Notes under the pieces: model-generated
Databases searched by the model: none
Told to the model about the DNA's origin: nothing
The model's input: only the letters and a program-made list of their open reading frames with translations
Program-made: the position numbers and the translations under genes
Shown here: positions 27,162 through 35,602 of the stretch, one piece after another
How positions within the stretch are numbered: position 1 is the first letter of the stretch
Layout: each line of letters starts with the position of its first letter
Origin: Streptomyces spiralis
GTDB taxonomy: Bacteria; Actinomycetota; Actinomycetes; Streptomycetales; Streptomycetaceae
NCBI RefSeq assembly: GCF_014654675.1
Contig: NZ_BNBC01000009.1
Coordinates: 124,001 to 188,000 of the forward strand
Direction of reading: 5' to 3'
Length of the DNA stretch: 64,000 nt

Positions 27162-28434
27162 TCCCGCACTGCGGCCAGGGGCCGGCCCCGCGCCGGACGT
27201 ACAGCTTCTTGGCGCGGTACGTCTGTTCCTCCGCCGACGCGTCCTGCGGGCGGCCCCGGCCGCCGAGGCTGTGCCAGGTGCCCTCGTCGAGCTGGTACAG
27301 GCCCCCGTACGTGCCGGACGAGTCCACCGCGTCCGGCCGGCCACCGGACTCGCACTGCGCGAGACCCTGCCAGTTCAGGTGGTCGGTGCCCCGTACCGAC
27401 GGCGGGTGGGGCCGTGTGCCGACCTTGACGATCTGCGAGCGCGGTGCGCGCACCACCTCCGACTCCACGCGCCGCGGCCGCTGCCGTACGCCGTTGACGG
27501 TGCGCAGGGTGTACGTGACCCGGAGCACCCCCGGCCGGCCGGCCCGTTCGACGATCTCCGTGCCCCGGAACAGGGTGGGATCGGCGGTGCGGCGCACGGT
27601 GAAGGGGATGGGCTCCTCGCGCACCTCGCGCATGCCGGTGATGCGCAGCACGGTGACGGTCTGCCCGTCGCGCGGGAAGCTGCCGGGCGGCACGGAGGTG
27701 GTGTCCTCGCCGCGCAGGGTGACTCCGGCCTCCTCCACCGCCTGCCCGACGGTCGGGGCGTTGGTGCGGATGGTGCGGGCGCGGCCGTCGGCCATGATCG
27801 TGACCGAGCGTTCGGTGCGCACGTCGAGCGTGAGTCCGGCGTGTCCGATCGGCCGGGAGCCCGGGACCGACAGATACGCGCCCTCCACGCGCACTCCCCA
27901 CTGCCTGAGCGCCCCCTCGACGGTGCGGGCCGTCGTCCACAGCGCGTGCCGCTGTCCGTCCAGGGTGAGCCGGACCGGGTGACCGTGGCGGACCGAGACC
28001 TCGTCGCCACTGGTGAGGGCCGCGCCGGGGGCGGGTGCCACCGTGTCGTGGGCGCCGAGCCGCACGCCCTGCTCGACCAGCAGTTCGGAGACGTCGTCGG
28101 CGAAGGTGTGCAGGGTGCGCGACCGGCCGTCGACGCTCAGCTCGATCGCCTTGTCCTGGGCGACGAACGCGGTGGTGCCGCCCGCCAGGCAGGCGACGAC
28201 CAGCGCCTGCGGCAGCAGCCGTCGTACGCCCGTCTCCGGACGCTCCGGGGAGCGCGCCCTGCGCCGCCGCGCGCCCCGGCGCGCCCCGCCGCGCCGCGTC
28301 TGCCGGGGAACCGACGGCTCCGGCTCACCGGTCTCACGGGTCCCGGCGGTCTCGTCATACGCCTCATACGCCTCGTACGACGGGCCGCAGGGCTCATACG
28401 GCGGGCGGTACGTCTCGTACGGCCGGCTGCTCAC
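27145..28434 (-). CDS. Resuscitation-promoting factor, RpfB-like
   Basis: Secreted or anchored muralytic transglycosylase involved in spore germination and regrowth. The 429-residue protein has a basic cytoplasmic N-terminus rich in Tyr/Glu/Arg, one membrane helix (LLPQALVVACLAGGTTAFVA), three DUF348 repeats, a G5 domain (about residues 260-335), and a C-terminal Rpf domain with the catalytic Glu in LAQCESGG, followed by YGGLYQLDEGTW and two Cys. The GTG at 28434 has GGAG upstream; a longer frame to 28506 exists. The gene order tatD-rpfB-rsmA-ispE matches other actinobacteria. Confidence 0.9.
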   Translation of the reverse strand: MSSRPYETYRPPYEPCGPSYEAYEAYDETAGTRETGEPEPSVPRQTRRGGARRGARRRRARSPERPETGVRRLLPQALVVACLAGGTTAFVAQDKAIELSVDGRSRTLHTFADDVSELLVEQGVRLGAHDTVAPAPGAALTSGDEVSVRHGHPVRLTLDGQRHALWTTARTVEGALRQWGVRVEGAYLSVPGSRPIGHAGLTLDVRTERSVTIMADGRARTIRTNAPTVGQAVEEAGVTLRGEDTTSVPPGSFPRDGQTVTVLRITGMREVREEPIPFTVRRTADPTLFRGTEIVERAGRPGVLRVTYTLRTVNGVRQRPRRVESEVVRAPRSQIVKVGTRPHPPSVRGTDHLNWQGLAQCESGGRPDAVDSSGTYGGLYQLDEGTWHSLGGRGRPQDASAEEQTYRAKKLYVRRGAGPWPQCGNRLHG

Positions 28435-28562
28435 GCAGACACACTCCACAGGGCTGGGTCCGAGGGGTCGGATCGGAGCCCCAGAACCTAGCGGAGCGGT
28501 CGTCACTCTCCAAAGCGGCGCGACTACGGAGGGTGCTTACGGTGACGGTCGGAGCGTGACGG

Positions 28563-29441
28563 TCAGTAGGCGAAGGCGCGGGCGGTGTTCGCGGCGAGGG
28601 CCGTCGCCAGCGCGTCCTCGTCGATGCCGCGCACGGCGGCCATCGCGCGCACCGTGACGGGGATCAGATACGGCGCGTTCGGCCGCCCCCGGTACGGCGC
28701 CGGGGTGAGGAAGGGCGCGTCGGTCTCCACCAGGACCAGCTCCAGCGGGGCGACGGCGAGGGCGTCCCGCAGGTTCTGGGCGTTCTTGAAGGTGACGTTG
28801 CCGGCGAAGGACATGAACCAGCCCGCGCGGGCGCAGATCTCGGCCATCTCGGCGTCGCCGGAGTAGCAGTGGAACACCGTCCGCTCGGGGGCGCCCTCCT
28901 CCTTCAGGACGCGCAGGACGTCGGCGTGGGCCTCGCGGTCGTGGATGACGAGGGCCTTGCCGTGCCGCTTGGCGATCTCGATGTGGGCGCGGAAGGACCT
29001 CTCCTGCGCCTCCTTGCCCTCGGGCCCGGTGCGGAAGTAGTCCAGTCCCGTCTCGCCGACGCCCCTGACCTGCGGCAGCGCGGCAAGACGGTCGATCTCG
29101 GCGAGTGCCTCGTCGAGAGCGGCGTCACCACCGGGCTTCCGGGCGCCCTGCCGGGACCATCCGTCGGGGTCCCCGTGGACGATGCGCGGCGCCTCGTTCG
29201 GGTGGAGGGCGACCGTCGCGTGGACGCTCTCGTACGCGGCGGCCGTGTCGGCGGCCCAGCGCGAGCTGTTGATGTCGCAGCCGACCTGGACGACCGTGGT
29301 CACCCCCACCGACGCGGCCTTGGCCAGGCCTTCCTCGACCGTGCCGGACTGCATGTCGAGGTGGGTGTGCGAGTCGGCGACCGGTATCCGGAGGGGTTCC
29401 GGAAGCGGGGGCGCCGCGTTCTTGTCGGCATCGGAAGACAT
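28563..29441 (-). CDS. tatD: TatD-family metal-dependent deoxyribonuclease
   Basis: 292-residue TIM-barrel hydrolase. Metal and catalytic motifs are DSHTHLDM, GETGLDYF, the His of VIHDREAH, the His in FHCYSG and TDAPFLTP. The family includes 3'-5' DNases and D-aminoacyl-tRNA deacylase-like enzymes; the exact substrate is not evident. It lies upstream of the rpfB-like gene on the same strand. The N-terminus is preceded by an unusual repeat-rich gap. Confidence 0.93.
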   Translation of the reverse strand: MSSDADKNAAPPLPEPLRIPVADSHTHLDMQSGTVEEGLAKAASVGVTTVVQVGCDINSSRWAADTAAAYESVHATVALHPNEAPRIVHGDPDGWSRQGARKPGGDAALDEALAEIDRLAALPQVRGVGETGLDYFRTGPEGKEAQERSFRAHIEIAKRHGKALVIHDREAHADVLRVLKEEGAPERTVFHCYSGDAEMAEICARAGWFMSFAGNVTFKNAQNLRDALAVAPLELVLVETDAPFLTPAPYRGRPNAPYLIPVTVRAMAAVRGIDEDALATALAANTARAFAY

Positions 29442-29891
29442 GCCCCGATCCTACGAAAGGGACAAGCCCTGCCGGACCCACCGACGCCACCCCACCGGCC
29501 GACCACAGCCCAGCCGACCGGCCGACGGCCGCACACAGCCCGACCGCAGACCGATCGCCCGACCGGTAGCCGCGCACAGGCCCACCACCGACCGCAGAAC
29601 ATCCGCCGGCCGCTCACCGACCGCCGGCCCGTCGACCAGCCGTCCGCACAGCGCGGCCGGCCAGCCGACCGTCAGCCCGACGCCCGCCCCCGAGCCGACC
29701 GCAGGTCCATCCACCGACCGCCGGCCCCACCGCCGAGCCCAGGCCGACCACCGACCGCTCGCCGACCGGCAGACCGGCAGACCGGCAGACCGCAGGCCAC
29801 CCCGCCGGCCGTAGGTCCGTCCGCAAGCCGACCGGCAGACCGGCCGGAGGTCGGTCCGCCGCGCCGGCCCGTCAGCCCGCCGACCGTTCCG
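29442..29891. repeat. 450-bp repeat-rich intergenic region of CCGACCGG/CAGACCGG units
   Basis: No plausible gene. The whole stretch is built from short degenerate GACCG-containing units. The clearest block, 29764-29795, is four copies of the 8-mer GACCGGCA (the last with one change). The long open frames that cross it are compositionally biased and have no family resemblance. The tatD promoter must lie in or beside it. Confidence 0.85.
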
Positions 29892-30326
29892 TCAGCCCGC
29901 CTTGCGGTGGTGGAACGGATGCAGCAGGTCGGACAGGTGCCAGTGATGGGGCTCCGGTCGGCCGGTCCCCGTCTCCTCCCCGGGCGCGGACTCGGGTGCC
30001 GGGTCCATCACGGGACCTGCCGGGCGCTGGTGCCGGTGCTCGTGTTCGTGCAGGTGGCTCTGTGCCGACGACACCCGGCCCGCCCGCATGATCCGCACGA
30101 CGTGGCCGTCGCAGTTGCGGCAGCTGGGCCTGGACAGCGGCGACGGCACGACCCGGCCGTCAGCCACGTACAGCACGAAATCGTTGCCGTCGGCGTCCGT
30201 GTGGTGCTCTATCTCGTACGACTGCTCCCAGCCGTGCCCGCATCGCATGCAGGCGAAGGAGTACGACTCGTTGACGACGGCGGCAGCCGCGCCGCGGTGG
30301 CCGGCCTGCCCTGTGATCTCGCTCAT
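29892..30326 (-). CDS. Zinc-ribbon-like protein with His-rich tail
   Basis: 144 residues. Two CxxC pairs, C26-x2-C29 and C69-x2-C72, suggest one structural zinc site. The C-terminus is unusually His-rich (HLHEHEHRHQ and HHWHLSDLLHPFHH) and may bind metal. No catalytic motif or membrane segment. An AGGAG sits upstream of ATG 30326. Not recognised beyond this; a metal-binding or nucleic-acid role is possible. Confidence 0.78.
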   Translation of the reverse strand: MSEITGQAGHRGAAAAVVNESYSFACMRCGHGWEQSYEIEHHTDADGNDFVLYVADGRVVPSPLSRPSCRNCDGHVVRIMRAGRVSSAQSHLHEHEHRHQRPAGPVMDPAPESAPGEETGTGRPEPHHWHLSDLLHPFHHRKAG

Positions 30327-30590
30327 GCCAGCTCCTCGTTTCCGCTGGGCGAAGGGACCGATCCGTCCCTTCCTCCAGTGGACGCCTCAGTCGGCGCCCG
30401 CGCAGCAGGCCTGTCGAGTGTTGGAGCCGATTTGGACCGCGCTTGCCCAAGGCTCCCCTGAACGGCAGGTGTCGCTTTGCCTTCCCGAAACGGCCCTTTG
30501 CCCCCGCATGGGGCGCGCGCTCATGCGAGATACGCCCTGCTCAGAGTGGGTGTGAGCGCCGTCTCGCAACCCGCGCGCGACCTCCCCGCG

Positions 30591-31436
30591 TCAACCCGCG
30601 TGCTTCGCCGCCACCACCGCGTCGAACACCTCGCGCTTGGGCACCCCGGCCTCCGCGGCGACCGCCGCGATGGCCTCCTTGCGCCGCTCGCCGGCCTCCT
30701 CGCGGACCCGTACCCGCCGCACCAGCTCCTCGGGACCGATCTCCTCCGGCCCCTTCTCCGGCGCCCCCTCGACCACCACCGTGATCTCGCCGCGCACCCC
30801 CTCCGCGGCCCACGCGGCCAGCTCGCCCAGTCCGCCGCGCCTGACCTCCTCGTAGGTCTTGGTCAGCTCGCGGCACACGGCGGCCCGCCGCCCGGAGCCG
30901 AACACCTCGGCCATCGCCGCCAGGGTGTCGTCGAGCCGGTGCGGGGCCTCGAAGTAGACCAGGGTGCGCCGCTCGTCGGCGACCTCCCGCAGCCGGGAGA
31001 GCCGCTCGCCCGCCTTGCGCGGCAGGAACCCCTCGAAGCAGAACCGGTCGACCGGCAGGCCGGACAGCGCCAGCGCGGTGAGCACGGCGGACGGCCCGGG
31101 CACGGCGGTCACCCGCACGTCCTTGGCCACGGCCGCCGCGACCAGCCGGTAGCCGGGGTCCGACACCGACGGCATGCCCGCGTCCGTCACCAGCAGCACC
31201 CGCGCTCCGCCGAGCAGCTCCTCGACCAGCTCCGGCGTCCGGGCGGACTCGTTGCCCTCGAAGTACGACACGATCCGCCCGCGCGGTGTCACGCCGAGCG
31301 CCTGCGCGAGCCGGCGCAGCCGCCGGGTGTCCTCCGCGGCGACCACGTCCGCGCCCGACAGTTCCTCGGCGAGCCGGGGCGGCGCGTCCTGGACGTCGCC
31401 GATGGGGGTGCCGGCCAAAACTAGGGTTCCACTCAC
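30591..31436 (-). CDS. rsmI: 16S rRNA (cytidine1402-2'-O)-methyltransferase
   Basis: SAM-dependent methylation of the ribosomal P-site nucleotide C1402. The 281-residue tetrapyrrole-methylase-fold protein has LAGTPIGDVQDAPPRL, VVAAEDTRRLRRL, TDAGMPSVSDPGYRL, VPGPSAVLTALALSGLP and GFLPRKAGER, the classical RsmI series. The start is ambiguous: GTG 31436 (with GAGGA about 9 bases upstream) fits better than ATG 31445, which abuts its purine run. It is divergent from the mannosyltransferase gene, a common actinobacterial arrangement. Confidence 0.95.
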   Translation of the reverse strand: MSGTLVLAGTPIGDVQDAPPRLAEELSGADVVAAEDTRRLRRLAQALGVTPRGRIVSYFEGNESARTPELVEELLGGARVLLVTDAGMPSVSDPGYRLVAAAVAKDVRVTAVPGPSAVLTALALSGLPVDRFCFEGFLPRKAGERLSRLREVADERRTLVYFEAPHRLDDTLAAMAEVFGSGRRAAVCRELTKTYEEVRRGGLGELAAWAAEGVRGEITVVVEGAPEKGPEEIGPEELVRRVRVREEAGERRKEAIAAVAAEAGVPKREVFDAVVAAKHAG

Positions 31437-31577
31437 ACCCCCCATCCTCTCAAGCCTCCGCGTACGTCCCGCCCCGAGCGTCGCCGCGAGGCCGTTCACG
31501 GGCCGGGAAGCAGACGCATACCCCCCGGTACCGCCCATGCACGGGACTCACACAGCGCCGTTCCCTACGATGGCGCG

Positions 31578-33329
31578 GTGACCAGTACCGCGTCCTCCAC
31601 GGACCCCCGGCAGGACCTGGCCCCCCACGACCAGCGGCCGTCGTGGCAGTGGCGGCTGCGCCGCTTCGGCTACGCGGCGGCCCCGGCGGGCCCCGCCAGT
31701 GACGTACGCGACCGGCTGGTGCCGCCGTACACCCGGCCGGGCACGCGGCTGTGGGCGGCCCTCGGGGTGCCGCACACGCTCGCCGACCGCCTCGAGCGCT
31801 GGTCGGGCTGGGGCGGGCCGCTGCTGGTCACACTGCTGGCGGGCGTGCTGCGGTTCTGGCACCTGGGCAGCCCGAAGGCGGTGATATTCGACGAGACGTA
31901 CTACGCCAAGGACGCGTGGGCGATCGTCCACCGCGGCTTCGAGGTCAACTGGGACAAGAACGCCAACGACCTGATCCTGAGCACCGGCGGCCATGTGACG
32001 CTGCCCTCCGACGCGGCGTACGTGGTGCACCCGCCGGTCGGCAAGTACGTGATCGGCCTGGGCGAGCTGATGTTCGGGTTCAACCCGTTCGGCTGGCGCT
32101 TCATGACGGCGCTGCTCGGCACGCTCTCCGTGCTGATCCTGTGCCGGGTCGGCCGCCGGCTGTTCCGCTCCACCTTCCTCGGCTGCCTGGCGGGCACGCT
32201 GATGGCGGTGGACGGGCTGGCCTTCGTGATGAGCCGCACCTCGCTGCTCGACGGCGTGCTGATGTTCTTCGTGCTGGCCGCGTTCGCCTGTCTGCTCATC
32301 GACCGGGACCGGGCGCGCGCGAGACTCGCCGCCGCGCTCCCGGCCGACGCGGACGGCCGGGTGCGCCCCGACGCCCACACGGCCGACACCTTCTGGATGA
32401 TGTGGCGCCCCTGGCGCTGGCTGGCGGGCCTGCTGCTGGGCCTGGCGATCGGCACCAAGTGGAACGGTCTGTTCTTCCTCATCGCCTTCGGTGTGATGAC
32501 GGTGCTGTGGGACGTCGGCACCCGCAAGGTCGCCGGTGCCCGCCACCCGTACGTGGCGGTGCTCAAGTACGACGTGGGGTTCGCCTTCCTGGCCACGGTG
32601 CCGGTGGCGCTCCTCACCTACCTGCTGTCGTGGACCGGCTGGATCCTCTCCCCGGCGGACGGCACCGGCGGCTACTTCCGCAACTGGGCGGCGACCGACG
32701 GCAGGCGCAGCCACTGGAGCTGGCTGATGCCCGACTGGTGGCGCAGCCTGTGGCACTACGAGCACGAGGTCTACAAGTTCAACGTCGGCCTGTCCTCGCC
32801 GCACACGTACCAGTCGAACCCGTGGAGCTGGATCGTCGACGCCCGTCCGGTGTCGTACTTCTACGAGTCCCCCTCGCCCGGCACGGCGGGCTGCCCGTCC
32901 GACGCCGGCGACAAGTGCGCCCGCGAGGTCCTCGCGCTCGGCACGCCGGTGCTGTGGTGGGCGGCCTGCGCCGCGCTCGTGTACGTCCTGTGGCGCTGGT
33001 TCTTCCGCCGCGACTGGCGGGCCGGCGCGATCGCCTGCGGCATCGCGGCCGGCTGGCTGCCCTGGTTCAACTACCAGGAGCGGACGATCTTCTTCTTCTA
33101 CACGATCGTCTTCGTGCCGTTCCTGTGCCTGGCCGTCACCATGCTGATCGGCGCGATCATCGGCCCACCCGGCTCCACGGACACCCGCCGCGTCATCGGC
33201 ACCACCGGCGCGGGCGTCCTGGTCCTCCTGATCGCCTGGAACTTCATCTACTTCTGGCCGCTCTACACGGGCACGGCCATCCCGATCGACTCCTGGCGTT
33301 CACGGATGTGGCTGGATACGTGGGTCTAG
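31578..33329 (+). CDS. pmt: Protein O-mannosyltransferase (GT39)
   Basis: Multi-spanning membrane glycosyltransferase that transfers mannose from polyprenyl-phosphate-mannose to Ser/Thr of secreted proteins. The 583-residue protein has about 10-11 membrane segments. The first extracellular loop carries the catalytic acidic pair (VIFDETYYAKDAW), and loop 4-5 has the PMT-type HYEHEVYKFN region. In S. coelicolor the ortholog is needed for phage phiC31 infection and affects antibiotic resistance. The GTG at 31578 is the start. A second copy of its last 69 bases lies 364 bp downstream. Confidence 0.93.
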   Translation: MTSTASSTDPRQDLAPHDQRPSWQWRLRRFGYAAAPAGPASDVRDRLVPPYTRPGTRLWAALGVPHTLADRLERWSGWGGPLLVTLLAGVLRFWHLGSPKAVIFDETYYAKDAWAIVHRGFEVNWDKNANDLILSTGGHVTLPSDAAYVVHPPVGKYVIGLGELMFGFNPFGWRFMTALLGTLSVLILCRVGRRLFRSTFLGCLAGTLMAVDGLAFVMSRTSLLDGVLMFFVLAAFACLLIDRDRARARLAAALPADADGRVRPDAHTADTFWMMWRPWRWLAGLLLGLAIGTKWNGLFFLIAFGVMTVLWDVGTRKVAGARHPYVAVLKYDVGFAFLATVPVALLTYLLSWTGWILSPADGTGGYFRNWAATDGRRSHWSWLMPDWWRSLWHYEHEVYKFNVGLSSPHTYQSNPWSWIVDARPVSYFYESPSPGTAGCPSDAGDKCAREVLALGTPVLWWAACAALVYVLWRWFFRRDWRAGAIACGIAAGWLPWFNYQERTIFFFYTIVFVPFLCLAVTMLIGAIIGPPGSTDTRRVIGTTGAGVLVLLIAWNFIYFWPLYTGTAIPIDSWRSRMWLDTWV

Positions 33330-33693
33330 CTGGGCAGACACGCTGGGAGGGCGCGGCCGATTGCCGCGCCCTCCCGGTCGTTGTCGGTCGTCAGCCGTCG
33401 CTGCTGGCCGCCCTCGGACGGCCCGGGGACGGCCCAGCCAGGGCACCGCGGCAGATTTACAGCGGGCTCCGTCCGCCATGCATGGCCTGCGGTTCTTTCT
33501 GCCTCTGCCGCTACTGGGGGACACCTGGGGGAATTTGGGCCTCCTACCCGACACGTCAAGATCCGCCGTCCCGCTCTCTCGTCCCGAGGCCTCGGCCCGG
33601 CAGCCATTGGAGGCTGATGATCCCCTCTACACGGGCACCGCCATCCCGATCGACTCCTGGCGTTCACGGATGTGGCTGGACACCTGGGTGTGA
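33261..33693 (+). repeat. 69-bp direct repeat of the pmt 3' end, 364 bp apart
   Basis: Copy 1 (33261-33329) is the real pmt end, coding LYTGTAIPIDSWRSRMWLDTWV and TAG. Copy 2 (33625-33693) codes the same 22 residues and ends in TGA. The four sense differences (ACG/ACC, GAT/GAC, ACG/ACC, GTC/GTG) are all synonymous. The 295 bases between contain no convincing gene. Confidence 0.95.
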
Positions 33694-33797
33694 GTCAGCG
33701 GGCTGATCTCTCTTAGGACAACATCCGGAAACAGCCCTCACAGTTTCCCCGCACGCCACTTACAGTGCGGGGGAGGAAACGGGGAGGGAGCGCTCTC
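33330..33797. other. Gene-free region between pmt and the first PBP
   Basis: 468 bases. Holds the pmt terminator (33345-33375), a gene-poor block of about 250 bases, the second copy of the pmt 3' end, and the PBP leader. In the leader, GGAAAC (33727-33732) and GTTTCC (33743-33748) form an inverted repeat, and CCCCGCAC (33747-33754) with GTGCGGGG (33765-33772) form a hairpin 13 bases before the GGGAG site. Confidence 0.7.
33345..33375 (+). terminator. pmt terminator hairpin
   Basis: GGGAGGGCGCGGC (33345-33357), loop CGATT, GCCGCGCCCTCCC (33363-33375): a perfect 13-bp stem 16 bases after the pmt stop. Confidence 0.9.
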
Positions 33798-35435
33798 ATG
33801 CGCAAGGGGGCCAAGGCCGCCATAGTCAGCGGTGTGTGCGTCGTGCTGGTGGGCGGCGCGGTGTACGGGGGTTACAACTTCGTGTCCGCGCTGAACGGGA
33901 CCACCACCGCCGGGAGTGGGGCCGCCCCCGTGAAGACCGGGCCCCTGGACGGGGACGAGGTGAAGGAGGCGTCGGCGAAGTTCTTCACCGCGTGGGAGAA
34001 GGGCGACGCGGCGACGGCCGCCTCGTACACGAACTTCCCCGATGCGGCCCAGGAACTGCTCACGTCCTACGGCGGCGACGCGCACATCACCGATGTGAAG
34101 ATCACGCCCCAGCAGGCCACCGGCACCACCGTTCCCTTCTCGGTCGAGGCGACCGTCTCCTACGACGGGAAGTCCGAACCGCTGGCCTACCGCAGCAGCC
34201 TGAGCATCGTGCGCGGCACCAACACCCACCGGCCGCTGGTCGACTGGCAGCCGGCTCTGGTGTACCCCGAGCTGAAGAAGGGCGACACGCTGGTCACGGG
34301 CGCGTCGGCCGCGCCGCCGATCGAGGCCGTCGACCGCAACGGCGCCGTGCTGACGAAGGAGAAGTACCCCTCCCTCGGGCCGATCCTGGACGAGCTGCGC
34401 GCGAAGTACGGCGACCAGGCGGGCGGTACGCCCTCCATCGAGCTGAGCATCCGTCACGCCGACACCAATGCCGCCGAGACCCCGATCGTCACCCTCGCCA
34501 AGGGCCGGGCGGGCAAGCTGCGCACCACGCTCAGCGCGAGCGCGCAGGCGGCGGCCGAGCAGGCCGTGCAACGGTTCACCGAGTCCTCGGTCGTGGCCGT
34601 GAAGGCGTCCACGGGTGAGGTGCTGGCGGTGGCCAACCACCGCGAGGACGCCTTCAACGCGGCGTTCCTGGGGCGTCTCGCCCCCGGCTCCACGATGAAG
34701 ATCATCAGTGCCGCCGCCCTCATCGACAACGGGGTCACCACGGCCAACGGGCCTGCCCCCTGCCCTCCGGATGCGGTGTGGCAGAGCCAGACCTTCCACA
34801 ACCTCAAGGGCCTCACCGCCGACGAGCACGCCACCCTCTCCGACAGCTTCGCGCGCTCCTGCAACACGGCCTTCGTCAAGCTCACCGACGACCTCGCGCA
34901 CCGGGCCGGGTCGGACGCCCTGACCAGGGAGGCCCAGGACCGCTTCGGTCTCGGCCGGGACAACTGGAAGAGCGGCATCCCCTCCTTCGACGGCTCGGTG
35001 CCCGCCGTCACCGGCCCGGACCAGGCGGCCAACATGATCGGGCAGGGCCAGGTGCAGATGAGCCCGCTGAACATGGCGTCGGTGACGGCCACCGCGATGA
35101 CGGGCCGGTTCCGTCAGCCGGTCCTCGTCTCCCCGAAGCTCGACGACCGTGAACTCGCCACGGCCCGGGGCCTTTCGGCGAGCACGGTCGCCCAGCTGCG
35201 GCGGATGATGAACCGCACCGCCACCAGCGGCACCGCGGCCGTCGCGATGTCCGGGCTGAGCGGCAGCATCGGGGCGAAGACCGGCTCCGCCGAGGTCGAC
35301 GGGCAGGCGAAGTCCAACAGCTGGTTCACCGGGTACCGGAACGACGTGGCGGCCGCCGCCATGACCCAGGAGGGCGGCCACGGCGGTGACGCGGCCGGCC
35401 CGATCGTGGCGGCGGTGCTGCGCGCGGGCGGCTGA
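33798..35435 (+). CDS. Penicillin-binding protein (class B-type transpeptidase, first of pair)
   Basis: 545 residues. One N-terminal membrane helix (AAIVSGVCVVLVGGAVYGGY), an NTF2-like/MecA_N-type domain (about 50-150), a linker domain, and a transpeptidase domain with SxxK (PGSTMKIIS), SxN (RSCNTAF) and KTG (AKTGSAEVDG). It cross-links peptidoglycan outside the membrane. ATG 33798 has GGGAG 7 bases upstream. It is a close paralog of the next gene and follows pmt, which suggests shared envelope functions. Confidence 0.93.
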   Translation: MRKGAKAAIVSGVCVVLVGGAVYGGYNFVSALNGTTTAGSGAAPVKTGPLDGDEVKEASAKFFTAWEKGDAATAASYTNFPDAAQELLTSYGGDAHITDVKITPQQATGTTVPFSVEATVSYDGKSEPLAYRSSLSIVRGTNTHRPLVDWQPALVYPELKKGDTLVTGASAAPPIEAVDRNGAVLTKEKYPSLGPILDELRAKYGDQAGGTPSIELSIRHADTNAAETPIVTLAKGRAGKLRTTLSASAQAAAEQAVQRFTESSVVAVKASTGEVLAVANHREDAFNAAFLGRLAPGSTMKIISAAALIDNGVTTANGPAPCPPDAVWQSQTFHNLKGLTADEHATLSDSFARSCNTAFVKLTDDLAHRAGSDALTREAQDRFGLGRDNWKSGIPSFDGSVPAVTGPDQAANMIGQGQVQMSPLNMASVTATAMTGRFRQPVLVSPKLDDRELATARGLSASTVAQLRRMMNRTATSGTAAVAMSGLSGSIGAKTGSAEVDGQAKSNSWFTGYRNDVAAAAMTQEGGHGGDAAGPIVAAVLRAGG

Positions 35436-35602
35436 GCCGGGCGGCCCGGCTTTGTCGCAGCTTGGCTACGGACGGGTGGCCGAAGTCACCCGCACAGGGC
35501 GGGACTCTAGGGTAGGTGCCGTCGTTGGGTGCGTGGGTGCGCCGAAGACGGCAAGAGCAGCGCGGGCGGCGGGGGCCTGGGGATCGCAAAGGACGGAAGG
35601 CA

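Noticed and set aside
28869-30461. A 530-codon plus-strand frame through the repeat region and tatD.
   Set aside because: It runs antisense to tatD and through a low-complexity repeat desert, with no motif or ribosome site.
33361-33693. An ORF of 110 codons ending in the duplicated pmt tail.
   Set aside because: No ribosome site or family resemblance except for the copied 22 residues; the upstream part is not protein-like and overlaps the pmt terminator.
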